Notes: generated by a model from the sequence alone, not told the origin. 64,000 nucleotides of DNA from Rathayibacter rhapontici (GCF_001995175.1 NZ_MUKN01000013.1:1-64000), one strand, 5' to 3'. Positions 35,541-46,211 are shown, counted from the stretch's first letter. Program-made: numbers and translations.

Positions 35541-36875
35541 TCAGCCCGGGATCGACGGAGTCGTGCGCACCGCGTTGACCGAGCGGTCGGCGACGACCTC
35601 GTCCTCGGTGCCGGAGTCGAGGATCGTGTTGCCGGCGGACGCGGCGTCGACCTGCACCGCCACGACTGCGAGCCGCGCCGAGGTCGTCGTCGAGAGCAGC
35701 GCGTCGACCTGCGCCTCGAAGGCGGATCCGCCCGAGGCGGCGCGGACGTCCTTGCCGACGGTGTGGTTGCCCGAGACCTGGTTGCCGGTGCCGCCGACCA
35801 GGCGGACGATCACCGGCGCGGATCCCTCGGGGCGCACCTTCCGGGCGTCCACCACCTCCGAGACGTGGTTCGCGAGCACGGAGTTGTCGCTGCCGTCGAT
35901 CCGGACGAGGCCGAAGTCGTCGTCGCGGCCGTTGTCGATGCCGAGGAACGGCGTCCACGGCTCGTGGTCGCGCAGCAGGTGGTTGGAGGCGACGAGGTTC
36001 TCGGAGCTGCCCTCGTCGAGCAGCACCATGCCGGGGTAGAAGGAGTGCAGGCGGTTGGCGACGACGCTCGAGCGCGTCACTCCGCTCAGGTGCACGCTGC
36101 TCGCGCCGCGGGGGAACACGTTGTTCGCGGTGATCAGCAGCCCGCCGTGGTTCTCGGCGCGGATCGAGTGCCCGTGCGGGCCGGCGCCGAGCAGGTTGTC
36201 GGTGATCTTCGACGCCTGGCCCCAGCCGAGGAGCTCGATGCAGCTGCCGCTCTCGGCGAGGAAGTTGTCGTGGATCGAGAGCGCGTCGGCGTGGTGGATC
36301 GTGAGCGCGTGCTCGAGGTAGACGAAGCCCATCCCGGTGACGCGGAAGGAGTCGTTGGCGCTCGTGACCAGGATGCCCGTGCGGCCGTTCACGTACGTGT
36401 TCTCGGGGTGGACGTCGGTGCCGTCGGCCTCGAAGTGCATGCCGTCGAGGCAGAAGTCGACGAACTCGACCGAGCTGATCCGCGGGCTGCCCTCGCGGCG
36501 GACGAGGAACGCGGCGCCCTCCTCCTGCGTGGCGCCTCCCTCCAGCAGCACCTGGATGCGGCTGCCGCCCGGCCACAGCTCGTGCAGGTCCGGCCACTCC
36601 TCCTCGGGCACGTTGAAGCGGATGCTGGAGGACGTGAAGCCGTGGCCGGAGCCCTGGATGCGCAGGTAGCTGATGTCGATGACGACCTGCGTGCGGAGCG
36701 GGTAGTCGCCCGGCGGGAGGTGGATCACGGCGCCGGGCCTGCCGCCCTGCCGCTCGTCGGTGGCGGTCTGCCGGCTCCGGACGTCGTCGAGGATGCTGTT
36801 CAGCACCTCGCCGACGTCGCGGGTGGGGTCGCCGACGGGCCAGGTCGTGACGTCGTACTGGAAGGGGCCGGGCAT
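35541..36875 (-). CDS. GH91 beta-helix enzyme: inulin fructotransferase or DFA III hydrolase
   Basis: A 444-aa right-handed beta-helix protein. Blocks matching GH91 inulin fructotransferases as I remember them: YDVTTWP (7-13), PGAVIHLPPGDYPLRTQVVID (47-67), GSGHGFTSSSIRF (75-87), GMGFVYLEHAL (181-191) and FYPGMV. The catalytic pair, Asp and Glu eleven residues apart, is Asp203/Glu214 in HDNFLAESGSCIE. GH91 enzymes either cut inulin to DFA III or DFA I without water, or (DFA-IIIase branch) hydrolyse DFA III to inulobiose. Known fructotransferases are mostly secreted; this one starts MPGPFQYDV with no signal peptide, favouring an intracellular role. The start at 36875 excludes a non-coding extension. 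Confidence 0.85.
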   Translation of the reverse strand: MPGPFQYDVTTWPVGDPTRDVGEVLNSILDDVRSRQTATDERQGGRPGAVIHLPPGDYPLRTQVVIDISYLRIQGSGHGFTSSSIRFNVPEEEWPDLHELWPGGSRIQVLLEGGATQEEGAAFLVRREGSPRISSVEFVDFCLDGMHFEADGTDVHPENTYVNGRTGILVTSANDSFRVTGMGFVYLEHALTIHHADALSIHDNFLAESGSCIELLGWGQASKITDNLLGAGPHGHSIRAENHGGLLITANNVFPRGASSVHLSGVTRSSVVANRLHSFYPGMVLLDEGSSENLVASNHLLRDHEPWTPFLGIDNGRDDDFGLVRIDGSDNSVLANHVSEVVDARKVRPEGSAPVIVRLVGGTGNQVSGNHTVGKDVRAASGGSAFEAQVDALLSTTTSARLAVVAVQVDAASAGNTILDSGTEDEVVADRSVNAVRTTPSIPG

Positions 36876-36970
36876 CGGTGCTCGCTCTCGTGTTCTGGGG
36901 GTGCGGCGTGCGGAGGGAGCGCCTCCGGATCGAGGAGCCCACGGCGAGGAGTCGCTCCGCACTGCCATGC

Positions 36971-36986
36971 GACAAAACGATTTGTC
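36971..36986 (-). promoter_or_regulatory. LacI-type operator upstream of GH91
   Basis: GACAAAACGATTTGTC (near dyad, central CG) lies 96 bases before the GH91 start. Read on the gene's strand, GACAAATCGTTTTGTC matches 13 of 16 positions of GACAATACGTTTTGCC in the 20196 palindrome. This puts GH91 in the same regulon as importer 1 and GH32-1, probably under LacI 1. Confidence 0.6.
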
Positions 36987-37081
36987 ACGACCGACTGTAG
37001 GACCAATCGCGGGGTGAGGAAAGGGGGAGTGGTGACGGCGATGCTCGCGCGGGTGGCGACTGGTCGCTCGTCGGTCTCTGC

Positions 37082-37262
37082 GGGTCGGATCGGGCCCGTT
37101 CCGAGTCCCCTCGCGGGTGCGTTGCTGCACGAGTGGACGCGATCCGGGCCCGGCGGGTCGGATGGGGCCCGCGTCGGTTCCACTCGCGGGGGCGTCGTCG
37201 CGCGAGTCGGCGCGATCCGGGCTCTGCAGGCCGGGTCGGGCCGGTTCCGCGCCCACCCGCGG
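37082..37262. repeat. Three tandem ~75-bp intergenic repeat units
   Basis: Units beginning GGGTCGG start at 37082, 37155 and 37233 (third incomplete). Each has GGGCCCG or similar, then CCNCTCGCGGG, then GCNCGAGTNG and CGCGATCCGGGC. The ACTCGCG and CGCGAGT parts of the second unit can pair. It fills the 388-base gap between GH91 and the ThrE-like gene; no gene is seen there. Related to the clusters at 9115 and 61920. Confidence 0.55.
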
Positions 37263-37263
37263 G

Positions 37264-38921
37264 TCAGCCGCGGTCCGGGTCCGCGGGGTCGGAGCCGCCG
37301 TTCGCCTCCGGTGCCCCGATCGTGCTGACGATCGGGAGGGTCCCGGTCCGCACGAGCGGCTCGTGCGGATCCGACGCAGGCGCTGCCGGATCCGCGACCG
37401 GCAGCGGCGCGGTGGTCGGGGACGGCTCACCCTCGCTGTACAGCACATCGGCGGCCAGCGCCGCGTCCATCCCGCGATCCCGCCGAGCCCGCGCGCGCAC
37501 CGGCGCCACCGCGCGCACCACCGGCGTCCGCAGTCGGCGGTACGCGATCCGGCCGAGCGTGACTCCGCCCGCGAGACCGACCGCGATCATCCCGGCCTGC
37601 AGCAGCAGCTCGATGCCGCTCGTCGGATCGCCGCCGGACGTCAGGTCCAGCACGCCGCGGTAGAGCGTCAGCCCGGGCAGCAGCGGCACGATCCCGCAGG
37701 CGGTCGTCACGACGGCGGGGATACGCATCCGGTCGGACAGGGCCTCGCCGAGCAGGCCGATGACGAGCGCGGGGGCGGCGCTGGCCATCAGAGGAGCGGC
37801 GCCGAGGGCGAGGAGCGAGTCCGAGGCCAGCCACGCGCCGGCTCCCGCGAGCGCGGCGATCAGCGCCGGCCGCGGCGGGGTGTGCGACGAGAGCGCCCAG
37901 GCGCCGGCCGCGATCCCCGCGCCGAGGATCTGCACGCCGGCCGGCCAGGGGCGGGCGTAGGAGTCGACGAGCACGAGCTCGACGCCGAGGGAGCGGGCCG
38001 CGTCCAGCACGGCGGCGATGCCGACGACGATGCCCAGGGTGAGCAGGCCGACCTCGAGCAGCGCCCGCCCGCGGTGATCGGGAAGCCGTTGATCGCGTCG
38101 TCGGCGGCGCCGACGAACGAGAGGCCGGCGAGCAGGACGACGACCCCGGAGGCGACCACCAGCGCCGGCGGCAGCGCGGCGAGCTCGACCGGCAGCTGCG
38201 GCACGACCGCGAGCAGCAGCACCGCCACTCCGGTCGCGACCGCCGCGCCCGCGATCTGCTGGAAGAAGGCGGGCAGGCCCCACCCGCCCAGCAGGCGGGT
38301 GACGGTGTCGATCAGGGCGGCGGTCGCGGCCGCCACGAGGACCACGAGGGGTCCGCCGCCGAGCAGCACCGCGACTCCGGCGGCCATGACGGCCAGGGTG
38401 AGGGTGACGACGGCGCGGCGGTAGCGGTGCGGCTGCACGAGGATCGCATCGAGCCGCTCGTGGGCCGCCTCGAACTGGTGCCGGGCCTCGTCGCGCGCCT
38501 CGGTCGAGTCGACGGTGTCGGCGACCCGCACCTCGGGGGAGCCGTCGGTGATCGCGGTGACCAGCGCGGTCACCCGGGCGAGCCGCTCGTAGTCGGCGCT
38601 GCGGGTCTGCACCACCCGCAGCACGCTCACGCCGGGGGAGTCGTCGCCTCCGTCGTGCACCACGAGGATCGACGTGAACGTGAGGTCGACCTGCACCTCG
38701 ATGCCGTACGCCCGGCAGACGCGCTGGATCGTCTCGGTCACCTCGGCCGCCGCCGCTCCGAGCGAGAGCAGCGTCTCGCCGAGCCGCACCGCCAGCTCGA
38801 GCACGCTGCGCACGGTCTGCTCGGCGAGGGAGGCGCGACGGGCGCGACGGCTGACGGGCGCGGCGGGCTTCTGCCCGCTGAGCGTGCCGACGACCTGCTG
38901 GAGGAGGCGAGGAGGGCGCAT
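37264..38921 (-). pseudogene. ThrE-like threonine/serine exporter family protein (frameshifted)
   Basis: About 552 residues if in one frame. A cytoplasmic N-terminal domain of the ThrE/DUF1212 family (ETLLSLGAAAAEVTETIQRVCRAYGIEVQVDLTFTSI-like, residues ~45-85, quoted in part) is followed by about ten helices in two modules. The frame breaks after NGFPITAGG near 38070: GCGGGCGGG then CGCTGCTCGAG needs one more base to read ALLEVGLLTLG. The last ~60 residues are a Pro/Ala/Asp-rich tail. Family members export Thr/Ser or move small metabolites; substrate not provable. ATG at 38919-38921. Confidence 0.8.
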
Positions 38922-39050
38922 CCGTCGAGCCTAGGCAGACCGCGGGCCGTCCGTGACCGCGCTCTCCGACACCCCCTGGCGCCCCCGCCCGGGATGTGAG
39001 GGGATGGAGCCCGGTGCACCTCGCACCTCCCCCTCTCGGAAAGGTCGAGC

Positions 39051-40045
39051 ATGTCGCTCAGCGTGCTGTTCATCGGTGGAACCGGCATCATCAGCGCGGA
39101 GGGCGTGCGCCGCTCCCTCGCGCTCGGGTACGACGTGACCGTGCTCAACCGCGGGCGCACGTCGATCCGGCCGCTCCCCGAAGGCGTGCGGACCCTCACC
39201 GCCGACGTCCGCGACTCCGCCTCGATGCGCGACGCTCTGGGCGACGAGCGCTTCGACGTCGTCGTCGAGTTCGCCGCGTTCACCCCGGAGCACGTGCAGC
39301 AGGACGTCGACCTGTTCGCCGGGCGCACCGGCCAGTACGTCTTCATCAGCTCGGCCTCGGCCTATCAGAAGCCTCCGGCGCGCGTCCCGGTGACCGAGTC
39401 GACTCCGTTGCGGAACCCGTTCTGGACCTACTCGCAGGACAAGATCGCCTGCGAGGACCTCCTCGTCGCCGAGTACCGGCGCAGCGGCTTCCCCGTGACG
39501 ATCGTGCGGCCCTCGCACACCTACGACCGCACCGCGCTGCCGGTCGACGGAGGCTGGACCGTGATCGACCGGATGCGGCGCGGCCTCGAGGTGGTCGTCC
39601 CGGGCGACGGCACCTCGCTCTGGACCCTGACCCACAGCAGCGACGTGGCCGTCGGCCTCGTCGGCCTGTTCGGCGCCACCGCCGCGATCGGCGAGGCCTT
39701 CCACATCACCGGCGACGAGACGCCACGTGGGACCGCATCCACCAGGACCTGGCCGCCGCCGCCGGGACCGAGGCGCGAATCGTGCACGTCGCCTCCGACG
39801 CGATCGCCGCCGCCGACCCCGAGCTCGGCGCCGGGATCCTCGGCGACAAGGCGCACTCGATGGTCTTCGACAACGCGAAGGTGCGGAGCCTGGTGCCCGC
39901 GTTCTCGCCGGCCGTGCGGTTCAGCGACGGCGCGCGCGAGATCGTCGAGTGGTACGACGCCGATCCATCGCGCCGGGTCGTCGACGAGCGGATGAACGCG
40001 CTGTTCGACTCCCTGATCGAGGCGTACCGGCCTCGGCCGCTCTGA
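39051..40045 (+). pseudogene. NAD-dependent epimerase/dehydratase family protein (frameshifted)
   Basis: Extended SDR protein of about 331 residues. Rossmann motif FIGGTGIISAEGVRR (residues 7-21) and the second-strand NRGRTS favour NAD(P) binding; the active-site Ser is in FISSASAYQK, the usual YxxxK is replaced in context by WTYSQDKIACE. The closing part (WDRIHQDLAAAAGTEARIVHVA ... YRPRPL) is in another frame, the break being at 39721-39724 (GAGACG then CCACGTGG, one base short). A GGAAAGGTC site precedes the ATG. NAD-dependent sugar or isoflavone-reductase-like chemistry is possible. Confidence 0.75.
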
Positions 40046-40062
40046 CCGCGAGCGCGCCGGCG

Positions 40063-40800
40063 TCAGGCCGTGGCGACGTGCCGTGCCGCGACTCCGTCGA
40101 CGCGCTCGTGATCGAGCGCCTCGCGGTACTCGGCGATCGCCGCGAGGACGAGTGCGGTGCCGATCAGCTCGGCCGCCTCCTCGAGGTGGATCAGCAGCTG
40201 CGACGTCTCGGCGAGGAGGTTGCCGATCAGCTCCATGCCCAGCGAGCCGCCGACGAAGACCGCTCCGGCCCCGATCAGCTGGAACGCGATGCGGCGGGGC
40301 AGCGCGCGCAGCAGCGGCAGCGTCGCGAGGGCGAAGAGGACGATCAGCGGCAGGAGGAGGACGGCGAGCGTCGAGGACTGCTCGTGCATCTGCAGCAGCT
40401 CGTCCATCGACAGGCAGGCGAACGTCACCGCGACGCAGGCCCACGCCCACCACGGCGACCGGTGGAGCACGCGCTCGACGCGGGCGAGGTCCCAGGCGAC
40501 CAGGGCCACGACGACGAGCAGGATGCTCGAGTACCAGGCCGGCAGGTTGCGCTCGTAGTTGACGTTCAGCCAGAACGAGACGAAGTCGAAGGCCTCGCGG
40601 ACGCTGCCGCCGCTCGTGCGGGTGGCCGTGTCGAGGGCGACCACGATCGAGCTCGCGAGCAGGAGTGCGACGGCGGTGAGGACCAGGCCGAGGCGCAGTC
40701 GACGGGAGGGGATCGTGATGCGGAGGATGACGAGCTCGTCTCTGGGGGCAGGGGGCTGCTCGCGGCGGGTGCGACGGTGCACGGACACGGGGGTGAACAT
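40063..40800 (-). CDS. Polytopic membrane protein with conserved MDE...HE motif
   Basis: About 245 residues with seven predicted helices: one at ~30-50 (LGLVLTAVALLLASSIVVAL), a WYSSILLVVVALVAWDLARV helix, then FACLSMDELLQMHEQSS where Asp, Glu and His sit at the membrane edge, and four more helices. The Asp-Glu...His-Glu cluster looks like a metal or catalytic site and a related motif recurs in uncharacterised bacterial membrane proteins. Function unknown. I start at the ATG 40798-40800; a longer frame exists upstream but reads through a promoter-like AT-richer spacer. Confidence 0.6.
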   Translation of the reverse strand: MFTPVSVHRRTRREQPPAPRDELVILRITIPSRRLRLGLVLTAVALLLASSIVVALDTATRTSGGSVREAFDFVSFWLNVNYERNLPAWYSSILLVVVALVAWDLARVERVLHRSPWWAWACVAVTFACLSMDELLQMHEQSSTLAVLLLPLIVLFALATLPLLRALPRRIAFQLIGAGAVFVGGSLGMELIGNLLAETSQLLIHLEEAAELIGTALVLAAIAEYREALDHERVDGVAARHVATA

Positions 40801-40948
40801 CCACTGAACACGAGGTGGACGCAGTGTAGATGAATTCGCATGGAAACTCCCCCATAAGAGGGACTGTGCAACGTCTGTCGGGTTCCCCGCGGGTCCTCCG
40901 CTCGACCGCCTCCCGCCGACGGTGCTCCCGTGCGCGAGGATCGGGGGC

Positions 40949-41696
40949 ATGAGTGCGCAGCGAGGTCTCGGCGACGGACGTGCCGACGGAGTGTGGTGCC
41001 AGCTCGGCGAACCCCTGACCGCGCTGCAGATCGCGCGCAGCGGAGTCGACTGGCTGGCCCTCGACGCGCAGCACGGGGCGTTCGACGACTCCGCCGTCGT
41101 GGCGACGCTGCGGGCGGCGGCGGTGCTCGAGGAGCGGCCGCCCGTCGCCGTGCGGGTCGCCGAGCTCTCGGACGCGCTGATCGGCCGGGCGCTCGACGCC
41201 GGTGCCGACGTGGTGATCGTGCCGATGATCGAGACCGTCGCCCAGGCGGAGGCGGCCGTCCGGGCCGCGCACTACCCGCCGGTCGGACGACGCAGCTGGG
41301 GCCCGATGGCGGGGCTGTGGGGGGCGGTCGCCCCGGCCCCGACCGAGGCGCGCTGCGAGCTGTGGGTGATGATCGAGACGCGCGCCGGCCTCGACGCGGT
41401 CGACGGGATCCTCGCGGTGCCGGGCGCGCGGGCGCTTCGTGGGCCCGTTCGACCTGGCGATCGCCCTCGGGGTCGCGCTGCCCGACCTGATCGCCGCCGA
41501 CGGATCCGGCGACCCGCTGCCCGCGATCGCGGCGGCGGCCCGTCGCTCCGGCGCGCGCGCAGGGGCGTTCGCCGGCGACCCCGAGCGGGCGGAGCGACTC
41601 CGCGCGCTCGGCTTCGACGTGGTCGCGGTCGTCACCGATCAGGCGCTGATCGCCCTCGGCGCCGCCGCGGCGCTGCGGTCGGGGGAGCGCGGCTGA
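40949..41696 (+). pseudogene. HpcH/HpaI aldolase/citrate lyase family protein (frameshifted)
   Basis: Class II pyruvate aldolase-like protein of about 250 residues. VDWLALDAQHGAFDD (~31-45), VIVPMIETVAQAEAAV (metal-site Glu) and GRRSWGPMAG are family hallmarks, and the last third holds VGPFDLAIALG. The frame breaks at about 41437: GCGCTTCGTG lacks two bases relative to an ALFVGPFDLA reading, most simply a lost CT from CTCT. Members cleave 2-keto-3-deoxy or 4-hydroxy-2-oxo acids to pyruvate and an aldehyde. No partner catabolic genes lie adjacent. Confidence 0.75.
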
Positions 41697-41788
41697 TCGG
41701 GCTGCGCGACGGGGCGCTCCCGCGGCGGGTCGACCGCCGTTCCCCCGGTCGCGTCCCGCCGTTCACCGCGCCCGCCTAGGGTCGCCGC

Positions 41789-42262
41789 ATGGCGATCACC
41801 GGGACGGCCCCGCGCGGCACGGCGCGCCTCGTCCTGGCGGTGGTCGCGGCCGCGAGCGCCGTCCTGCTGCTGGGCCACGCCGCGGTGCAGGGGGTCGGCG
41901 CGCTCGTGTTCTGGCAGCCGTGCTGGTCGCAGGGCTACGGGAGCGACGCCTGCGCCTACCTGCAGTACGAGGCGCCGACGCCGGAGTGGCTCGCTCCGCT
42001 GTGGGTCTGGTTCGCCGAGCTGGTGCTCGCGATCGCCGTGCTGGTGCTGTCGATGCGCGCGCAGGGGCGCATCGTGCCGCCGGCCTTCGCGCTCCTGGCG
42101 GTGCTGGGGTCGAGCATCCTCGTCGACTACGCCTTCACCCCGGCGATCAACGGCGGCTACCTCTCGGCTGACGACCCTCCGGGGTTCGGCCTGATCGGCG
42201 CGGTCTGCCAGGCCGTGGCGGGAGTGCTGCTGCTGGTGACGGCGGTGCCACCGCGCCGCTGA
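41789..42262 (+). CDS. Four-helix membrane protein, function unknown
   Basis: A 157-aa protein with helices at about 11-35, 70-90, 98-118 and 130-150 and an extracytoplasmic loop holding two Cys and aromatic residues (FWQPCWSQGYGSDACAYLQ) that may form a disulfide. No family recognised. It stands between the aldolase and the hairpin repeats. The ATG at 41789 has no strong ribosome site. Confidence 0.6.
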   Translation: MAITGTAPRGTARLVLAVVAAASAVLLLGHAAVQGVGALVFWQPCWSQGYGSDACAYLQYEAPTPEWLAPLWVWFAELVLAIAVLVLSMRAQGRIVPPAFALLAVLGSSILVDYAFTPAINGGYLSADDPPGFGLIGAVCQAVAGVLLLVTAVPPRR

Positions 42263-42294
42263 GCCGCCGGCCCCGCGCAGCCGCCGGCACGCCC

Positions 42295-42423
42295 CGGTTC
42301 CTCACAAGTTGCGGTAAGTGCTCGCACTTCCCGCAACTATCGGAGGAGCGTGCCGCGCACCCCGCCGCGGTTCCTCAGTAGTTGCGGTGACCGCTCGCGC
42401 TTCCCGCAACTATCGGAGACGCG
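42295..42423. repeat. Hairpin repeat pair upstream of the APH-fold gene (copies 1 and 2)
   Basis: Two copies of a ~55-bp element at 42295-42350 and 42369-42423. Each has GGTTCCTCA, then AGTTGCGGT, a variable middle ending GCTCGC(A/G)CTTC, then CCGCAACT and GGAG(G/A). AGTTGCGG and CCGCAACT pair (42307-42338 and 42380-42411); in copy 1 the middle AAGTG-CTCG-CACTT extends the hairpin. Start-to-start distance is 73-74 bases. Confidence 0.85.
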
Positions 42424-42465
42424 AGGCCGCCCGGCGACCTCCGGCGCGCGGCCTACGCTGGCCGC

Positions 42466-43215
42466 ATGGACGGACCTCTTGCCGGCGGCAACATGAACGA
42501 CGTCGAGCGCAGCGGGGACACGGTCCTGCGGAACGCCGGACCGTGGACGCCGACCGTGCACCGCTACCTCCGGTACCTGGCCGTCGCCGGGATCGACTGG
42601 GCGCCCCGGCCCCTCGGCGTCGAGGGCGGGCGCGAGAGGCTCTCGTTCGTCGAGGGGGAGGTGCCGCTCTACCCGCTGCCCGCCTGGGTGTGGAGCGACT
42701 CCGTCCTCGAGGAGGGCGCGCGCCGGCTGCGCGAGCTGCACGACGCGAGCATCGGCTTCGGCGTCGACGGCGCCGTCTGGCAGGCGCCGGCCAAGGTGCC
42801 GGCCGAGGTGATCTGCCACAACGACTTCGCCCCGCACAATCTGGCGTTCGTCGACGGCGCCGTCGTCGGCGCCATCGACTTCGACATGTGCTCGCCGGGC
42901 CCTCGGCTCTGGGACATCGCCTACTTCGCGACGCGCGTCGTCCCGTTGACGGCCGTGACTCCGGAGGGAGCGCCCGGGATGAGCGACGCGCGGCGCCGGG
43001 TCGAGCTGATCCTGCGCCGGTACGGCTCCGATGCGACCTGGGCGGACGTCCTCCGCGTGGCGGTCGTCCGACTCCACGACCTCGCCGAGATGTCGATCGG
43101 CAAGGCCGAGGAGCTCGGCAAGCCGCACCTCCTCGCGGAGGCGGCGGAGTACACCGCGGACGCGCATTTTCTCCGCGACCTGCTCGACGGCGACACGCGC
43201 CCCGCGGCAGTCTGA
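42466..43215 (+). CDS. Phosphotransferase, aminoglycoside phosphotransferase (APH) fold
   Basis: A 249-aa APH-family kinase. The catalytic loop is CHNDFAPHNL with Asp120, followed by the DFD-like metal motif AIDFDMCSPGPRLWDIAYF about 18 residues later. The N-lobe is short and lacks an obvious glycine-rich loop, as is common in this family. Substrates range from aminoglycosides to choline, homoserine and macrolides; without a resistance context none is preferred. The gene is exactly bracketed by two pairs of hairpin repeats, suggesting a gene cassette or a terminator-like insulation. Confidence 0.75.
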   Translation: MDGPLAGGNMNDVERSGDTVLRNAGPWTPTVHRYLRYLAVAGIDWAPRPLGVEGGRERLSFVEGEVPLYPLPAWVWSDSVLEEGARRLRELHDASIGFGVDGAVWQAPAKVPAEVICHNDFAPHNLAFVDGAVVGAIDFDMCSPGPRLWDIAYFATRVVPLTAVTPEGAPGMSDARRRVELILRRYGSDATWADVLRVAVVRLHDLAEMSIGKAEELGKPHLLAEAAEYTADAHFLRDLLDGDTRPAAV

Positions 43216-43234
43216 GCCGCCGCCACCCCGCCCG

Positions 43235-43369
43235 CGGTTCCTCACTAGTTGCGGTGAGTGCTCGCGCTTCCCGCAACTTCTGAAGGAGCGGCGCCCTGCA
43301 CCCCGACCCGCCGCGGTTCCTCAAGAGTTGCGGTAACGGCTCGCGCTTCCCGCAACTTTTGGAGGAGCG
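43235..43369. repeat. Hairpin repeat pair downstream of the APH-fold gene (copies 3 and 4)
   Basis: Two more copies of the 42295 element at 43235-43290 and 43314-43369, same orientation, with paired arms AGTTGCGG/CCGCAACT at 43247-43278 and 43326-43357. Start-to-start distance is 79 bases. The first copy begins 19 bases after the APH gene's stop codon. Confidence 0.85.
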
Positions 43370-43412
43370 AGGAGGGGCCCCGCCCGGAGTCGCCCGTCCC
43401 CACGCCCCCGCG

Positions 43413-45392
<1,980 letters not shown>

Positions 45393-45574
45393 CTCCCGTT
45401 TCTACGCCCCGCGAGGGGGCCGCCAGGACCGTTCGGGGAAATCACCCGTGAGGATTCCGTAGGGATTTCGGCCGCAGCGCCGGTGAGGGGGATCGACCCT
45501 CGGGAACAAGGCGGGAACGGGCGGACGAGGGGGGATCGGGGGTGACGAGCTCTCAGCCTCAGCGGTGCCGCCGA

Positions 45575-46006
45575 TCACCAGTCCACGAGCGCGGCGAGGT
45601 CCTCGGCGACGAAGATGCAGAACGGATGACCGGACGGATCCGCGAAGACGTAGAGCGGGCCCTCCGCGTCGTCGCTCTGGTCGTCGATCACCTCGGCGCC
45701 CAGCCCCACGGCGCGCTCGCGCTGCTCCTCCAGCTCGGCGGCGTCCGCCACCATCAGGTCGAGGTGCAGCTGCTGCGGGTGCTCGCCCTCGGGCCAGGTC
45801 GCCCGCTGCAGTCGGTCGACCCGCTGGAACGCGAGCCGCATACCCTCGGGCGTGCGCAGCGCGACCCAGTCCGCGCGGTCGTCGGAGCCGTCGGCCGGCG
45901 GCTCGTCGCCGGGCCGGTAGCGGCCGCCGAGGAGGGCGGCGTAGAAGGTCGCGAGACCTCGCGCGTCCTCCGTGTCGAGCACGATCTGTCGCAGTCGCAG
46001 TGCCAT
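45575..46006 (-). CDS. VOC family protein (glyoxalase/dioxygenase fold)
   Basis: A 143-aa two-repeat VOC protein: repeat 1 from IVLDTEDARGLATFYAALLGG, repeat 2 from LHLDLMVADAAELEEQ to LYVFADPSGHPFCIFVAED, which carries the usual DPSGHPFCI ending. A metal-binding His lies in QLHLDL. Members include glyoxalases, fosfomycin-resistance enzymes and many of unknown function. The ATG at 46004-46006 starts the domain cleanly; the open frame upstream lacks coding character. Confidence 0.75.
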   Translation of the reverse strand: MALRLRQIVLDTEDARGLATFYAALLGGRYRPGDEPPADGSDDRADWVALRTPEGMRLAFQRVDRLQRATWPEGEHPQQLHLDLMVADAAELEEQRERAVGLGAEVIDDQSDDAEGPLYVFADPSGHPFCIFVAEDLAALVDW

Positions 46007-46211
46007 GGCGGCAGGGTACGCCGGGCCGGGCCGGGCCGACAGGTGCCGGGATCCGCTGCCGCCGCCGGTGCGCGGCCCGCCCGTGTCCGCAACCGAGGTC
46101 GGAAAGGCGATCAGCGGACGGATGCGCCCGGCTGCGGCTCCTCGTCCTCGGTTCCGCACGTCCTCGCCGCACGACCGCCGGCGAGCGGGAGCTCTCGTCC
46201 TCCGCGGCGGG

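Noticed and set aside
32953-36975. 1340-codon minus-strand frame, and 33309-37328 (1339 codons) on the plus strand
   Set aside because: Both are shadows of the GH116 and GH91 genes: strongly biased residue composition with no domains, while the sense frames carry catalytic motifs.
42295-43369. Four similar hairpin repeats considered as a CRISPR array
   Set aside because: Only four copies in two pairs with a whole gene between them, imperfect repeat identity, and no cas genes.
45393-45574. Leader of the APC transporter considered as a c-di-AMP (ydaO) riboswitch
   Set aside because: The AT-richer patch with GGAATCC-like bases was suggestive, but the conserved GGGGUGAAUCC and AGCCCGAAUCC blocks are missing on the coding strand.
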